A DNA stretch of 64,000 bases from the NCBI RefSeq assembly GCF_021026315.1, contig NZ_JAJNCX010000013.1, positions 78,169 through 142,168 of the forward strand, read 5' to 3'. The translations under genes and the position numbers were made by a program. Shown here in pieces: positions 47,237-56,870 of the stretch. The notes beneath the pieces are model-generated. The model made no database searches, was not told where the DNA came from, and saw nothing but the letters and a program-made list of their open reading frames with translations. The stretch's first letter is position 1, and every line of letters begins with the position of its first letter. Origin of the DNA: Rhizobium sp. C4. Lineage in GTDB: Bacteria > Pseudomonadota > Alphaproteobacteria > Rhizobiales > Rhizobiaceae.

Positions 47237-48274
47237 TTGAACCAGCACAATCCGGTTACCGCCGACGTGAGCGCACGCGCGCCGATGATCGACCCCTTCG
47301 GGCGGATGGTCTCCTATTTGCGCGTCTCCGTCACCGACCGCTGCGACTTCCGCTGCACCTACTGCATGGCCGAGCACATGACCTTCCTGCCGAAGCGCGA
47401 CCTGCTGACGCTGGAGGAACTCGACCGTCTCTGTTCGGCCTTCATCGCCAAGGGCGTGAAGAAGCTGCGGCTGACCGGCGGCGAGCCGCTGGTGCGCAAG
47501 AACATCATGTATCTCATCCGCGAGCTCGGCAAGAAGGTCCATTCCGGCGAGCTGGAAGAGCTGACGCTGACCACCAACGGCTCCAATCTCGAGCGCTTTG
47601 CGCCCGAGCTGGCAGACGCCGGCATCCGCCGCATCAATGTCTCCGTCGACACGCTCGACCCGGCAAAGTTCCGCGAAATCACGCGGCTCGGCGATCTCGA
47701 CAAGGTTCTGGCCGGCATCGAGGCGGCCCAAAAGGCCGGCATCAGGGTCAAGCTGAATGCCGTGGCGCTGAAAGGTTTCAACGAGCAGGAAATCCCCGAC
47801 ATGATCGCCTGGGCGCATGGCCGCGGCATGGACATGACGCTGATCGAGACCATGCCGATGGGCGAGATCGAGGAAGACCGCACCGATCAGTATCTTCCGC
47901 TCTCCCAGGTCCGCGCCGACCTGTCCGAGCGCTTCACGCTGACCGACATTCCCTTCCGCACCGGCGGCCCGGCCCGCTATGTCGACGTGAAGGAAACCGG
48001 CGGCAGGCTCGGCTTCATCACGCCGATGACGCATAATTTCTGCGAAAGCTGCAACCGCGTCCGCCTCACCTGCACCGGCACGCTCTACATGTGCCTCGGC
48101 CAGAACGACGCGGCCGACCTGCGCAGCGTCTTGCGCGAAAGCGACGACCCGGCCGTCCTCTCCGCCGCCATCGACGAGGCCATCCTCCGCAAGCCCAAGG
48201 GCCACGATTTCATCATCGACCGCGACCACAAGCGCCCCGCCGTCGCCCGCCACATGAGCGTCACCGGGGGGTGA
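47237..48274 (+). CDS. moaA: GTP 3',8-cyclase MoaA
   Basis: A radical S-adenosylmethionine enzyme of 345 residues that starts molybdenum cofactor synthesis by rearranging GTP. The radical-SAM cluster motif is CDFRCTYCM (CxxxCxxC), and the second cluster uses [18 protein letters not shown] near the C-terminus. [13 protein letters not shown] and ISVDTLDP-like [10 protein letters not shown] are present. A TTG at 47237 preceded by GGAGGAG is the likely start; the ATG at 47285 is the alternative. mobAB lies 1.7 kb downstream on the same strand, so cofactor genes cluster here. Confidence 0.95.
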   Translation: MNQHNPVTADVSARAPMIDPFGRMVSYLRVSVTDRCDFRCTYCMAEHMTFLPKRDLLTLEELDRLCSAFIAKGVKKLRLTGGEPLVRKNIMYLIRELGKKVHSGELEELTLTTNGSNLERFAPELADAGIRRINVSVDTLDPAKFREITRLGDLDKVLAGIEAAQKAGIRVKLNAVALKGFNEQEIPDMIAWAHGRGMDMTLIETMPMGEIEEDRTDQYLPLSQVRADLSERFTLTDIPFRTGGPARYVDVKETGGRLGFITPMTHNFCESCNRVRLTCTGTLYMCLGQNDAADLRSVLRESDDPAVLSAAIDEAILRKPKGHDFIIDRDHKRPAVARHMSVTGG

Positions 48275-48310
48275 TCGTTGGCCTTCGTGATGGCAAGGGG
48301 GGAGAAAATC

Positions 48311-48985
48311 TTGAAACAACGGATGCTGTTCTCGATCGTGGCGGCAACGCTGCTGACAACAACGGCGGCAATGGCCGAAGACAAACCTGCAGAACCCGCC
48401 AAACCTGAAGACCCGGCCATCGTCGCAGCGCGCAGCTTCGCACTCGCCGCCGTCCCCGGCGAATGCGACGAGCGGACCGCCGACAATGCCGAGATGGGCA
48501 AGGACAGCGTCTATCCGCTGACCTGGAAGGAAAGCCATGGCAACCCGCCGGCCGAACACAAGGCGACGCTCTACGAGATCTTCTGCTCTGCGGGCGCCTA
48601 TAATGTCTTCAATCTCTATGTCCTGAAGGCTGAGGACGACAAGCTGTCACTGGTCTCCTTCGCCAGCCCGAGTTTCACCGTCGCCTATGTCGAAGGCGAC
48701 GAGACACTGACGAAGCTCAAGCACGATCCTGTCATCACCGGCTACGACACTTCATAACTTCTGACCAATCCCTTCTTCGACGAGAAAACCCAGTCGATCA
48801 CTGAATTCGGCAAGTGGCGCGGGCTCGGCGATGCCTGGTCATCAGGCGACTGGCGCTTCGAGGCGGGCAAGTTCGTCATGGTGCGCTACGAGATCGATCC
48901 GATCTATGAAGCCAATCTCGACAATCCGCCGCAAAAGCTTGCGGACAAGAGTTTCAAGCTTTTCCCGCCGGCGAAAAGCAAATAA
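48311..48985 (+). pseudogene. DUF1176-like exported protein gene interrupted by an in-frame TAA
   Basis: A TTG at 48311, preceded by AGGGGGGAG, starts an exported protein (KQRMLFSIVAATLLTTTAAM). It continues with a DUF1176-like sequence including ALAAVPGECDERTADNAEMG. At codon 149 (48755-48757) there is a TAA. The same frame then continues without gap for 75 codons with good sequence (NPFFDEKTQSITEFGKWRGL, DWRFEAGKFVMVRYEIDP) to a TAA at 48983-48985. A single point change appears to have broken the gene; sequencing error or readthrough are alternatives. The upstream part could still give a 148-residue secreted product. Confidence 0.7.
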
Positions 48986-49032
48986 GCCGGAAGGAAGAAA
49001 GAGAACGCAATCCAAGCTGAAAGCATGCCGGA

Positions 49033-49938
49033 ATGGCCGTGTCGGACAATATCAAGGGCGCGATCTACATGTCGATCGCCATGGCCGGCTTCGGCTTCAA
49101 CGACATGCTGGTCAAGACGGCGACGAAGACGCTGGAGACCGGCGAGATCATCCTGATCCGCGGCACGATCTCGACCTTCCTCATCTTCCTGCTGGCGCTG
49201 CACACGGGGGCGCTGAGACCACTGAAAACAGTCCTTCATCCCATGCTGGCCTTTCGCGTTCTGGCCGAAGTGACGGCGACCTTCACCTATATCTACGCGC
49301 TTGGCCAATTGCCGCTGGCCAATGCCGGCGCGATCCTGCAGTTCCTGCCACTCGCGGTGACGCTGGGGGCCGCGATCTTTCTGCGTGAGCCGGTCGGCTG
49401 GCGGCGCTGGGGCGCGATCATTGCCGGCTTTTTCGGCGTGCTGCTGATCATCAAGCCCGGCCCGGACGGCTTTTCGCTCGCCTCCTTCCTGGCGCTCGCC
49501 TGCGTCTTTGCCGCCGCCGCCCGCGACATCGCCACCAAACGCCTGCCGGAAGGCATTCCCACGGTTTTCGTCACGCTCATGACCTCGCTGGCCGTCATGG
49601 TCGGCGCCGGCATCTTCATCCAGCCGCTCGGCGGCCTGCATGCCCCGAGCGCCATGGAAGTGACCATTCTGTCGCTCTCCGCCGTCTGCCTGATGGTCGG
49701 CTATCTGGGCCTGATCACCTCCATGCGCACCGGCGAAATCTCCTTCATCGCCCCCTTCCGCTACACCTACATGATCTGGGCGCTGGCGCTGAGCTTCACC
49801 GTTTTCGGTGACCTGCCGGATATCTTCATGCTCGCCGGCTGCGCCATTGTCGTCGCCTCGGGCATCTATACTTTCTATCGCGAAAACCGCCGCGGAACCG
49901 GCCTGCCCGCCCAGTCGCTACCGCGCGCACCGCATTGA
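49033..49938 (+). CDS. EamA/DMT superfamily transporter
   Basis: A 301-residue inner-membrane protein with ten hydrophobic segments arranged as two EamA repeats (YMSIAMAGFGFNDMLVKTAT in the first; SLASFLALACVFAAAARDIA and ISFIAPFRYTYMIWALALSF in the second). DMT exporters move metabolites, amino acids or drugs; the substrate cannot be deduced. The ATG at 49033 lies just inside the first helix. It ends ten bases before mobAB, so they may be co-transcribed. Confidence 0.9.
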   Translation: MAVSDNIKGAIYMSIAMAGFGFNDMLVKTATKTLETGEIILIRGTISTFLIFLLALHTGALRPLKTVLHPMLAFRVLAEVTATFTYIYALGQLPLANAGAILQFLPLAVTLGAAIFLREPVGWRRWGAIIAGFFGVLLIIKPGPDGFSLASFLALACVFAAAARDIATKRLPEGIPTVFVTLMTSLAVMVGAGIFIQPLGGLHAPSAMEVTILSLSAVCLMVGYLGLITSMRTGEISFIAPFRYTYMIWALALSFTVFGDLPDIFMLAGCAIVVASGIYTFYRENRRGTGLPAQSLPRAPH

Positions 49939-49948
49939 AGAGCCACGG

Positions 49949-51376
49949 ATGAACAACGAAACGAAACTCAAGTTTCCCGGAATGGTCCTGGCCGGCGGCC
50001 GCTCCACCCGCATGGGCGAGGACAAGGCGGCAAAAAACTTAGCCGGCAAACCATTGGCGCGGATCGTTGCCGCACGCCTTGCCGCACAGGCCTCCCCGGT
50101 CTTCATCAACACCCGCAATCCGGCCCTTTCGAGCCTTGGCTACGACCTGCTGCCCGACACAATCGAAGGCCAGGAAGGCCCGCTCGCCGGCATCCTCGCC
50201 GGCCTTGAGCACATCGCGGCCACCCTGCCTGGCGCGACGCATCTCGTCGTCGTTCCGGCGGATGCGCCCTTCTTCCCGGAAGTGCTGGTCGACCGCCTCG
50301 CAGCCGCCATCGACACGCCCGAAGAAATCGCGATGGCCGCCTATTGCGGCGATCCGGAACCCGCCTTCGCGCTCTGGCCGGTGGCCTTGGCCTCCCGCCT
50401 GCGTCACTGGCTGGAGACCGGCGAAAACCGCGCCATCCGCGCCTTCGCAGCCACCTGCGACGTCCGCCTCGTCGATTTCGTCGAAGAGCCCCAGCACAGC
50501 TTCTTCAACGTCAACCGCCCCCGCGATTTCGAGCGCGCAAGAGACCTGATGGGTCTCGGCCAGGCCCCGAAAATCCTCGGCATTTCCGGCTGGAAGAATT
50601 CCGGCAAGACCGGCCTCACCGTCCGCCTCGTCGAGGAATTGACGGCGCGCGGCTACCGCGTCTCGACCATCAAGCACGCCCACCACGATTTCGACATCGA
50701 CAAGGTCGGCGCCGACAGCTTCCGCCACCGCCAGGCCGGCGCCCACGAAGTCACCATCGTTTCCGGCACCCGCTACGCCATCATGCACGAGTTGCGCGGC
50801 AACCCCGAGCCGAGCTTCGAAGACGTGCTTGCCCGCCTCGCCCCCTGCGACATCGTCGTGATCGAGGGCTACAAGCGCGAACCCGTCCCAAAGATCGAGG
50901 CCCGCCGCGTCGAAGCCAAGAGCCGCGTGCCGCTGGCACCGGAAGACCCGCATATCGTGGCCATTGCGGCCGATCACCCGGTGGAGGATAGCGCGCTGCC
51001 GGTGTTCGATCTGGATGACACGCAGGCGATCGCCGATTTTGCGGAAAGGTTGCTGGGGTTCAGTGAAACTATCGCTCAGCCGCGGAAACCCCTCGTTTCC
51101 CTAGACACAGAAGCTGACCTCAAAAAGCGAGATGCAATTCGCAAGATGCTTCTGACGGACTGGGACCCGATCGGAATATCAGATGTTCCAAGGGTAGCAG
51201 ACGAATATGACGCCTACGCTGACATTGTCTGCTCCATGGTCCGGGGGAAGGATATAACCGCTGAGGACGTGAGCCGTTATCTCTTTCACGTCGCAACCCA
51301 TGAGATGAAACTCTCATTTCCCGAACTGAGGGAACGCTGCCAAAAGGTTGCGCATGCCGTCATGGCCATTCGCTAA
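49949..51376 (+). CDS. mobAB: MobA-MobB fusion with an extra C-terminal domain
   Basis: A 475-residue protein. Residues about 10-200 are molybdenum cofactor guanylyltransferase MobA (MVLAGGRSTRMGEDKAAKN). Residues about 205-370 are the GTP-binding MobB (GISGWKNSGKTGLTVRLVEE, DIVVIEGYKREPVPKIE). These convert molybdopterin to the guanine dinucleotide form. From about residue 372 a third segment follows (LLTDWDPIGISDVPRVADEY, then YLFHVATHEMKLSFPELRER). It resembles small free-standing bacterial proteins, and the bases there (from about 51062) are less GC-rich. MobA-MobB fusions are known in rhizobia; the extra tail is not something I recall. Confidence 0.88.
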   Translation: MNNETKLKFPGMVLAGGRSTRMGEDKAAKNLAGKPLARIVAARLAAQASPVFINTRNPALSSLGYDLLPDTIEGQEGPLAGILAGLEHIAATLPGATHLVVVPADAPFFPEVLVDRLAAAIDTPEEIAMAAYCGDPEPAFALWPVALASRLRHWLETGENRAIRAFAATCDVRLVDFVEEPQHSFFNVNRPRDFERARDLMGLGQAPKILGISGWKNSGKTGLTVRLVEELTARGYRVSTIKHAHHDFDIDKVGADSFRHRQAGAHEVTIVSGTRYAIMHELRGNPEPSFEDVLARLAPCDIVVIEGYKREPVPKIEARRVEAKSRVPLAPEDPHIVAIAADHPVEDSALPVFDLDDTQAIADFAERLLGFSETIAQPRKPLVSLDTEADLKKRDAIRKMLLTDWDPIGISDVPRVADEYDAYADIVCSMVRGKDITAEDVSRYLFHVATHEMKLSFPELRERCQKVAHAVMAIR

Positions 51377-52372
51377 GGATTATTTCGGTGCGGAGTCGCG
51401 AGGCAGTCATCTCGGACTTGGATACCGGATCAAGCACGGCGCATGACGGAGAATGTGGCACGACGGCGCAGCCCCTCTTCGCCCCACCGGGGAGAGGATA
51501 GCCTGCTACCCGAGAGCCGCAGGCGATTGGCGTGGCAGGCTTGGGTAGAGGGGTGAATTGCGGCAGATGCCGAGGATAAATCGAAACCCCTCACCTGGAA
51601 AATCTAGCACTTAGCTAAAGCTAAGATGCTGATTTTCCTTCCTCTCCCACAAGGGGAGAGGACCGGACGTCATCCCCCAATTTCCCCGCTATCTGCACTC
51701 CGCTTATTCTGTAGCTCTCCCGCCACCGGATGGACCAGCGACGACTGGTTCAGGCGGGAGGAGAGCTTGGTGGCGTCCCTCGTAACGTGCGGGAGATGTC
51801 ATCAGGGGACGCGGGCAGCGTTGGGGCATGACAAAACCTCGGCGAAACGACTCCCCCGATGGGCCGCGAATGGCTCGGCGGCTTGGCAACGCCAAAGAAC
51901 CCGTCTGCCTCCGCAGACGGCTTAGCGAGGCGGCCCGCGTTTGAGGATCAGGGGCGGATGAGCCCCTGCCTTGCAGATCTCGACGGGTCGCGCTGGCGCT
52001 CCGCCGTATTTTTAAACTACCCATCAGGGCGGCGCGTCAGCGTGGCTCTCCGGAAGTTTGCGTCCAGAGACAGGGACAAGAGCGATAGACCGGAGGATAA
52101 CTCGGGAAAGGTTTTTTCCGAGTGATTTGGCACGCCGTCAGCGGCCAATCTCCCCCCGTGCGGGGGAGATGTCACGGAGTGACAGAGGGGGGTGAGCCAC
52201 GCGGAAGAACATCAATGGGGACAGAGCGTGTCGCACCATACCCCCCTCTGCCCTGCCGGGCATCTCCCCCTTGAAGCGGGGGAGATTGGCTAGAGGCACT
52301 GTCCCACCTCAGGATGAGGACAGAGCAAGGGGCACGACGTTCGACCTCTCTCACATGGAGGGAGGACGGACG
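51377..52372. repeat. Intergenic interval of palindromic repeats
   Basis: About 1 kb without a convincing gene. It contains several GC-rich palindromes resembling rhizobial intergenic elements: CCTCTCCC-ACAA-GGGGAGAGG (51641-51661), a related imperfect one near 51475-51495, and a pair detailed separately (52138-52297). Short frames such as 51704-52024 (minus) show no motif. The overall pattern is of decayed or mosaic repeat DNA separating mobAB from the DUF1501 gene. Confidence 0.6.
52138..52297. repeat. Inverted pair of rhizobial-type palindromic elements
   Basis: Unit 1 begins CCAATCTCCCCCC, forms ATCTCCCCCC-GTG-CGGGGGAGAT (52148-52170) and continues with GTCAC-GGA-GTGAC and GAGGGGGGT. Unit 2, at about 52241-52297 in opposite orientation, shows the same order on the minus strand, ending with the ATCTCCCCC/GGGGGAGAT hairpin (52262-52286). 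The arrangement resembles RIME-type mosaic elements. Confidence 0.6.
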
Positions 52373-53611
52373 TCATGCCACTTTCATCAACCCATCCATG
52401 GGCTTTACGGCGCCGCTATCGGGGAAAACATCTCTGCCCAGCGCTGCCTCTTCGATCCCGAGGTGATCGCGCAGCGCGCCCTTGAGCACCGAACGCAGAT
52501 CTGTCGTCGGCGCAAGGTCGCGCGCCTGGAACAGCGCCTTGTCGGACAGGCCGGGCCAGTCGGCCAGCACGCGGCCGCCCTTGACTGCGCCGCCGGCCAG
52601 GAAGGCCACCGTCGCGGTGCCGTGGTCGGTGCCTTCCGTGCCATTCATCCGAACGGTGCGGCCGAACTCCGTGGCGACCACCACCACGGTCTCGTTCCAG
52701 GCCGGCCCGAGCGAGGTCTTGAGCGCGGCGAGCCCGGCATCGAGCTCCGCCAGCGCCTTGCCGAGATTGTCGCCTTCCGGCCGCTCGGTCGCATGTGTGT
52801 CCCAGCCGTCGAGGTCGATCGCGCCGATCCGAGGCCCGTTGGGGTCGGTGAAGAGCTTGGCGACCATCTGCATGCCCTTGACGAAATTGGAATTCGCCTC
52901 CGGATGGTCCGCACCCGGCTGCCCCATGGCCGCGCTCATGCCGGCATTGGCCGAGGCGATCCGTTCCAGGTCAAGCCCGCGCCCGAAAGCGCTTGCCAGC
53001 GTTGGATCGGCCGACTTGTAGAAGTTCAGAAGCCGCGCCCGTGCATCCTCCGTCGCCGGTTTCACGCCGCCGGCCGCCCAGGTGAGCGTCGAGGCCGGGC
53101 CGCGCATGATCAGCGGAACCGTCGGCCCGATGGCAAGACCGCCGGCCTTGACGCTGCCCGCCTTGCCAAGCTGCGACATGGCGCGGTTGAGCCAGCCGGT
53201 GCTGACAGCACCGGTGCCGGAAAGCCCGCTTTCCAGCACGTCCTGCCCATCGAAATGCGAGCGATCGCGATAGGGCGTCGCCACCGCGTGAATGGCCAGC
53301 GCCTCGCCCTGCGAGAACATCTCATGCAAGGCGACGAGTTTCGGGTTCATGAGGAAGCCGCCGGCAATCGGCAACCCGGCCGGCGTGCCGTCAGCGCCCA
53401 GGATCAGTCCGGCGCGAGCACGCTCGAAATCCGGATCGAAGGCCGGCTCGATGACGGCGAGCCCATCCATGCCACCGCGCAACACGACCGTCAGAAAGCG
53501 CGGGTCGCGCCCCGGTGCGGCGCTGGCAAATTGCGGCGCGAAGGACCAGGCGGTGAAGGCTCCGGCGGTCAGAAGGAAGCCGCGACGGGTCGGATGCAGA
53601 AATTCGAACAT
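52373..53611 (-). CDS. DUF1501 family Tat-exported protein
   Basis: A 412-residue protein of the DUF1501 family, related in fold to the alkaline phosphatase/sulfatase superfamily. The N-terminus TRRGFLLTAGAFTAWSFAPQ is a twin-arginine signal (RRGFL). Later landmarks are TVVLRGGMDGLAVIEP, DGQDVLESGL and VVVATEFGRTVRMNGTEGTD-like sequence ending in DHGTATVAFLAGG. DUF1501 genes are nearly always next to DUF1800 genes, as here, five bases after it on the same strand. The function of the pair is unknown. Confidence 0.92.
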   Translation of the reverse strand: MFEFLHPTRRGFLLTAGAFTAWSFAPQFASAAPGRDPRFLTVVLRGGMDGLAVIEPAFDPDFERARAGLILGADGTPAGLPIAGGFLMNPKLVALHEMFSQGEALAIHAVATPYRDRSHFDGQDVLESGLSGTGAVSTGWLNRAMSQLGKAGSVKAGGLAIGPTVPLIMRGPASTLTWAAGGVKPATEDARARLLNFYKSADPTLASAFGRGLDLERIASANAGMSAAMGQPGADHPEANSNFVKGMQMVAKLFTDPNGPRIGAIDLDGWDTHATERPEGDNLGKALAELDAGLAALKTSLGPAWNETVVVVATEFGRTVRMNGTEGTDHGTATVAFLAGGAVKGGRVLADWPGLSDKALFQARDLAPTTDLRSVLKGALRDHLGIEEAALGRDVFPDSGAVKPMDGLMKVA

Positions 53612-53615
53612 GGGA

Positions 53616-55121
53616 CTACCTCACCTGAATCTCGGGGGACATGACGATCATGGCCAGCGCCTCGCGGCGGCTTGCGGCCCGCTTGATCGCCGTCTGCATG
53701 TCGGACTTCAGCGCCGGACCGAAGAGCGCGGATGCAAGCTCCATCGGCTCCGGCGGGGTCTTCGGCTGGCCGGCCAGTTGCAGCGCATAGTCGAAGCGCT
53801 TGACCAGCGCATTGGGCGCGGCCCAGGCCATGTCATTGTCCGGAAAGCCGTTGGGCGAACGCGGGGTCCACAGCGGCTGGCCAAGCACGCGGGCAAAATT
53901 CACGACCTTCTTTGGGTCCGTGTTGAGCGCCAGAATGCGCTCGCAACAGATCGCCATGTCATAAGGGGAAATGACCTTGGCCGGCGCGAGGCTCCAGGCC
54001 TCAGGCGCCTTGACCAGCGTCAACATCGTCTCGCGCAGATCGCCATTCGTGGCGCGGAAACGCTTGGCCACCGTCTCGACAAGCGCGGGCGAAGCCTTGT
54101 CGCCAACGAAATGGCGCACCAGCTTCTCGGCAATATGCTGCGCCGTGGCCGGATGCGCGGCCAGCATGTCGAGCAGCGCCTCCCCCTGCGCCTCGCCCCC
54201 TTCGGCAAAGGGCGTGCCCATGACCGTAAAGGCGCCCGGTTCATGCCGGTTGGGGTCGAACTTGAAAGCGCCGGGGCTGGGATCCTTGTCGCCCGCAATG
54301 CCCCAGCCGGTGATGATGCGCGCGGCATTGGTCACATCGGTCTGATTGTACCCGGCCTTCACACCGACCGTATGCAGCTCCATCAACTCGCGGCCGAGAT
54401 TCTCGTTCAGCCCCTTCTTCTGCTTCTGCCCGGCCTTGGAAGTGGGGCCGAAGGAGACATGATTGTCGAGATAGTAGAGCATCGCCGGGTGATGCATGAT
54501 CGCGCCCAGCATGTCGCGAAACCGCCCGGTGACATAAGGCCGGATCGCCTCACGCTCATAGGCCCCGGCAATCACCCGGACATCCTCGCCCTTGGAACAG
54601 GAAATGCAGAAATGCCCGGCCCAGAAATCCGTCAACCGCTCGATGAGGGGCCGGTCGGAGGTCACAGCCGCCTGCTGACGATAGGCTGCCTCATTCTCGA
54701 ACTGGATGCGAACGAACTCGTTCTTCTGCTTGAAGATTTCCTTGTTCTCGGCCGTCACGGCCGCCGCGGCGTCCGGCGTCTTGACCATCATCACGGCTCC
54801 ATCCGGAGCCTTGGCCGCACCGGCAGCAGCGGCGCCCACCGCGCCATTGCCTGAAGCACCATTGCCCGGCGCACCATTCACGGGCGCGGCGGCATTGACG
54901 ACCGCCGCCCGCGCATCGCGCACCTCCCGTTGCCGTTCGCGCAGTTCGCGCAGAATGTCCGTCGAGGGCAACAGACCGGACGTGTCAGAATATTTATAAC
55001 CGTCAAGCTGCAAAAGAACCGTCTCTCGCGCGTCGGACCCGGCCTTGCGCCAGCCGTCCGGCACCGGCCCGAAGCCGAAACGCCTTTGCGCCGTCACGGC
55101 CATCTCATCTGCAAGCGCCAT
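53616..55121 (-). CDS. DUF1800 family protein
   Basis: A 501-residue protein of the DUF1800 family, the usual partner of DUF1501. It begins MALADEMAVTAQRRFGFGPV, the typical opening, and has TDFWAGHFCISCSKGE, ENLGRELMELHTVGVKAGYN and ARIITGWGIAG. A Gly/Ala/Asn linker (NGAPGNGASGNGAVGA) is inserted near residues 75-100. No signal peptide is seen, although the partner is Tat-exported, so co-export is possible. The frame is open to 55166, but the family start is at 55121. Confidence 0.92.
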   Translation of the reverse strand: MALADEMAVTAQRRFGFGPVPDGWRKAGSDARETVLLQLDGYKYSDTSGLLPSTDILRELRERQREVRDARAAVVNAAAPVNGAPGNGASGNGAVGAAAAGAAKAPDGAVMMVKTPDAAAAVTAENKEIFKQKNEFVRIQFENEAAYRQQAAVTSDRPLIERLTDFWAGHFCISCSKGEDVRVIAGAYEREAIRPYVTGRFRDMLGAIMHHPAMLYYLDNHVSFGPTSKAGQKQKKGLNENLGRELMELHTVGVKAGYNQTDVTNAARIITGWGIAGDKDPSPGAFKFDPNRHEPGAFTVMGTPFAEGGEAQGEALLDMLAAHPATAQHIAEKLVRHFVGDKASPALVETVAKRFRATNGDLRETMLTLVKAPEAWSLAPAKVISPYDMAICCERILALNTDPKKVVNFARVLGQPLWTPRSPNGFPDNDMAWAAPNALVKRFDYALQLAGQPKTPPEPMELASALFGPALKSDMQTAIKRAASRREALAMIVMSPEIQVR

Positions 55122-55302
55122 GCGGAAAACCCTCCATGGAAAACACGAAGGCGTGGTTACGCCCACGCCGGTTGATCCAGCTTGTTGAACAGCATCTCAA
55201 TACTAACATTATTATGCCTTGCTGACACGAATGCGGCGCAAAACAGAGCTTACAGAGATTTAATCTAAGCCATCAGAATGACGCCGTGGCAGCGATGGAG
55301 CC

Positions 55303-56325
55303 CTACCCGAACATCGCCCGCGCCGCCGTCACGCTCCGTCCCACGATCACGATCCCGTCGCCGCTTTCGACGACGAGCGAAGGATCAGGCGATGCGATGA
55401 CTTCGCCGCTCTGCCGGTTGACCTGAACGATGAAGAAGACGCCATGGGCGCGGGTCTCGATCTCGGTGATGGAAAGCCCGGTGAGCGGCCCTTCGGCGGG
55501 CACGATGACGACATCCATCTCCAGCCCCAGCCCGCGCAGCGAATGTTCCAGCTCCTGCATCTGCGCGCTGGTTCTGAGCCGCCGCGCGGCTTCCGGATAA
55601 AGGATCAGCTCGGCGATCCGTTCCGCGCCGATATGGGCGGGCAGCACGACCTTGTTGGCGCCGGCCTGCTTCAGCTTGTTCTCGGTAGACGGCACCTCGC
55701 CGCGTGCGATGATCTCGATCTGCGGATTGAGCGCGCGGGCCGAAAGCGTGATGAAGACATTGGCCGCATCATTGGGCAGAACGCACGCCAGCGTATGCGC
55801 CCGGTCAATGCCGGCATGTTTCAGCACCTCCTCATGCGTGCCGTCGCCGACAAGACAGAGATAGCCGTTCTCGCGGATCTCGATCGCCCGCGTCTCGCTC
55901 ATCTCCAGCACGACGAACTTGCGCCCCGCCGCCTTGAGCTCCCGCGCCAGCATATAGCCGATGCGCCCGAAGCCGACGACGATGACATGATCCTTCAGCT
56001 TCTCGATTTCCGACTGCATGCGATTGCTCCCCAGGATTTGGCGGATCTGCGTGATGGTGAGAAACTGGATGAGCGCACCGGTCAAGAGGATCATCCCCGT
56101 GCAGCCGAAGATCATCAGGAACACCGTCACCAGATGGAGATAGGTCGTGTCGATCGGACGCACTTCGCCATAGCCGACCGTGTAGACGGTGAGCAGCACC
56201 ATGTAGAACGCATCGTCGAAATCCCACCCCGCGCCCATATAGGCAATCGTGGCAATCACCACGACCGTGAGATTGAACAACACGATATTCGCCAGAGTGC
56301 GCCCCGGCGAGCGGAAGAGATTCAT
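55303..56325 (-). CDS. Two-helix potassium channel with RCK (TrkA-N) domain
   Basis: A 340-residue channel subunit. The pore module has two membrane helices flanking the selectivity filter TVYTVGYGE (GYG), about residues 15-90. An RCK/TrkA-N nucleotide-binding domain follows (VIVVGFGRIGYMLARELKAA), then a TrkA-C domain (about 250-340: PLTGLSITEIETRAHGVFFI). The architecture is that of MthK/Kch-type ligand-gated K+ channels. The ATG at 56325 is chosen; a TTG one codon upstream is an alternative. It probably forms a tetramer in the inner membrane. Confidence 0.92.
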   Translation of the reverse strand: MNLFRSPGRTLANIVLFNLTVVVIATIAYMGAGWDFDDAFYMVLLTVYTVGYGEVRPIDTTYLHLVTVFLMIFGCTGMILLTGALIQFLTITQIRQILGSNRMQSEIEKLKDHVIVVGFGRIGYMLARELKAAGRKFVVLEMSETRAIEIRENGYLCLVGDGTHEEVLKHAGIDRAHTLACVLPNDAANVFITLSARALNPQIEIIARGEVPSTENKLKQAGANKVVLPAHIGAERIAELILYPEAARRLRTSAQMQELEHSLRGLGLEMDVVIVPAEGPLTGLSITEIETRAHGVFFIVQVNRQSGEVIASPDPSLVVESGDGIVIVGRSVTAARAMFG

Positions 56326-56422
56326 CAATGCATGCCCCCGAGGCCGGGAATCACGACGGGTTCCGGGCTTGCGGCGGAGTATTTAAGGGAGGTGGGGAGG
56401 TTGGCAAGGGTGGAGGCTTGCT

Positions 56423-56824
56423 TCAGGTGCCAGACCCTGAGTCTTCGGGAGAGATGGCCTGCGGCTCGCCCACTTCAACCGCATGTCGGTCCGGATCGTA
56501 GAACCGGAACACCCGCTGCCCCCACGCCTGTCGCTCAACCGGGTGGATCAACTCGACATGCGGCGCAATACGCTCGAAGGCGGCGTCGACATCGTCGTGC
56601 TCGAAATAGAGAAGCAGGTTTGCGCGCCCGTACGGTCCCATGTCAGGAAACGTCTCTCTCCAGACCGTCTGCTCAAGAGAACGCCCTTCATGAATGGCAA
56701 AACCGCCCTCGAAAAGAACGAAATTGCCGAAATCTGCCCTGACCGTCAGACCTAGCAAGTCGCGATAAAAGGAGGTGGACCGTTGGATATCGCTTACGAA
56801 GGGAATGGGATTGATGAAGCGCAT
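56423..56824 (-). CDS. VOC (glyoxalase/bleomycin resistance) family protein
   Basis: A 133-residue protein of the vicinal-oxygen-chelate fold. It opens INPIPFVSDIQRSTSFYRDL, the usual first beta-alpha-beta unit. The second half has YFEHDDVDAAFERI and FRFYDPDRHAVEVGEP, which carries the metal-binding DP..H..E pattern. Members include glyoxalases, dioxygenases and antibiotic-binding proteins; the substrate is not apparent. The start at 56824 matches the fold start. Confidence 0.85.
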   Translation of the reverse strand: MRFINPIPFVSDIQRSTSFYRDLLGLTVRADFGNFVLFEGGFAIHEGRSLEQTVWRETFPDMGPYGRANLLLYFEHDDVDAAFERIAPHVELIHPVERQAWGQRVFRFYDPDRHAVEVGEPQAISPEDSGSGT

Positions 56825-56870
56825 CGGGAACGTTCCGGGTAACATGCCCACATCGTGAGCCGAAATACAC

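Noticed and set aside
51704..52024. A 106-codon minus-strand frame in the repeat interval
   Set aside because: Arg/Ser/Pro-rich composition and no start context; it overlaps palindromic repeats.
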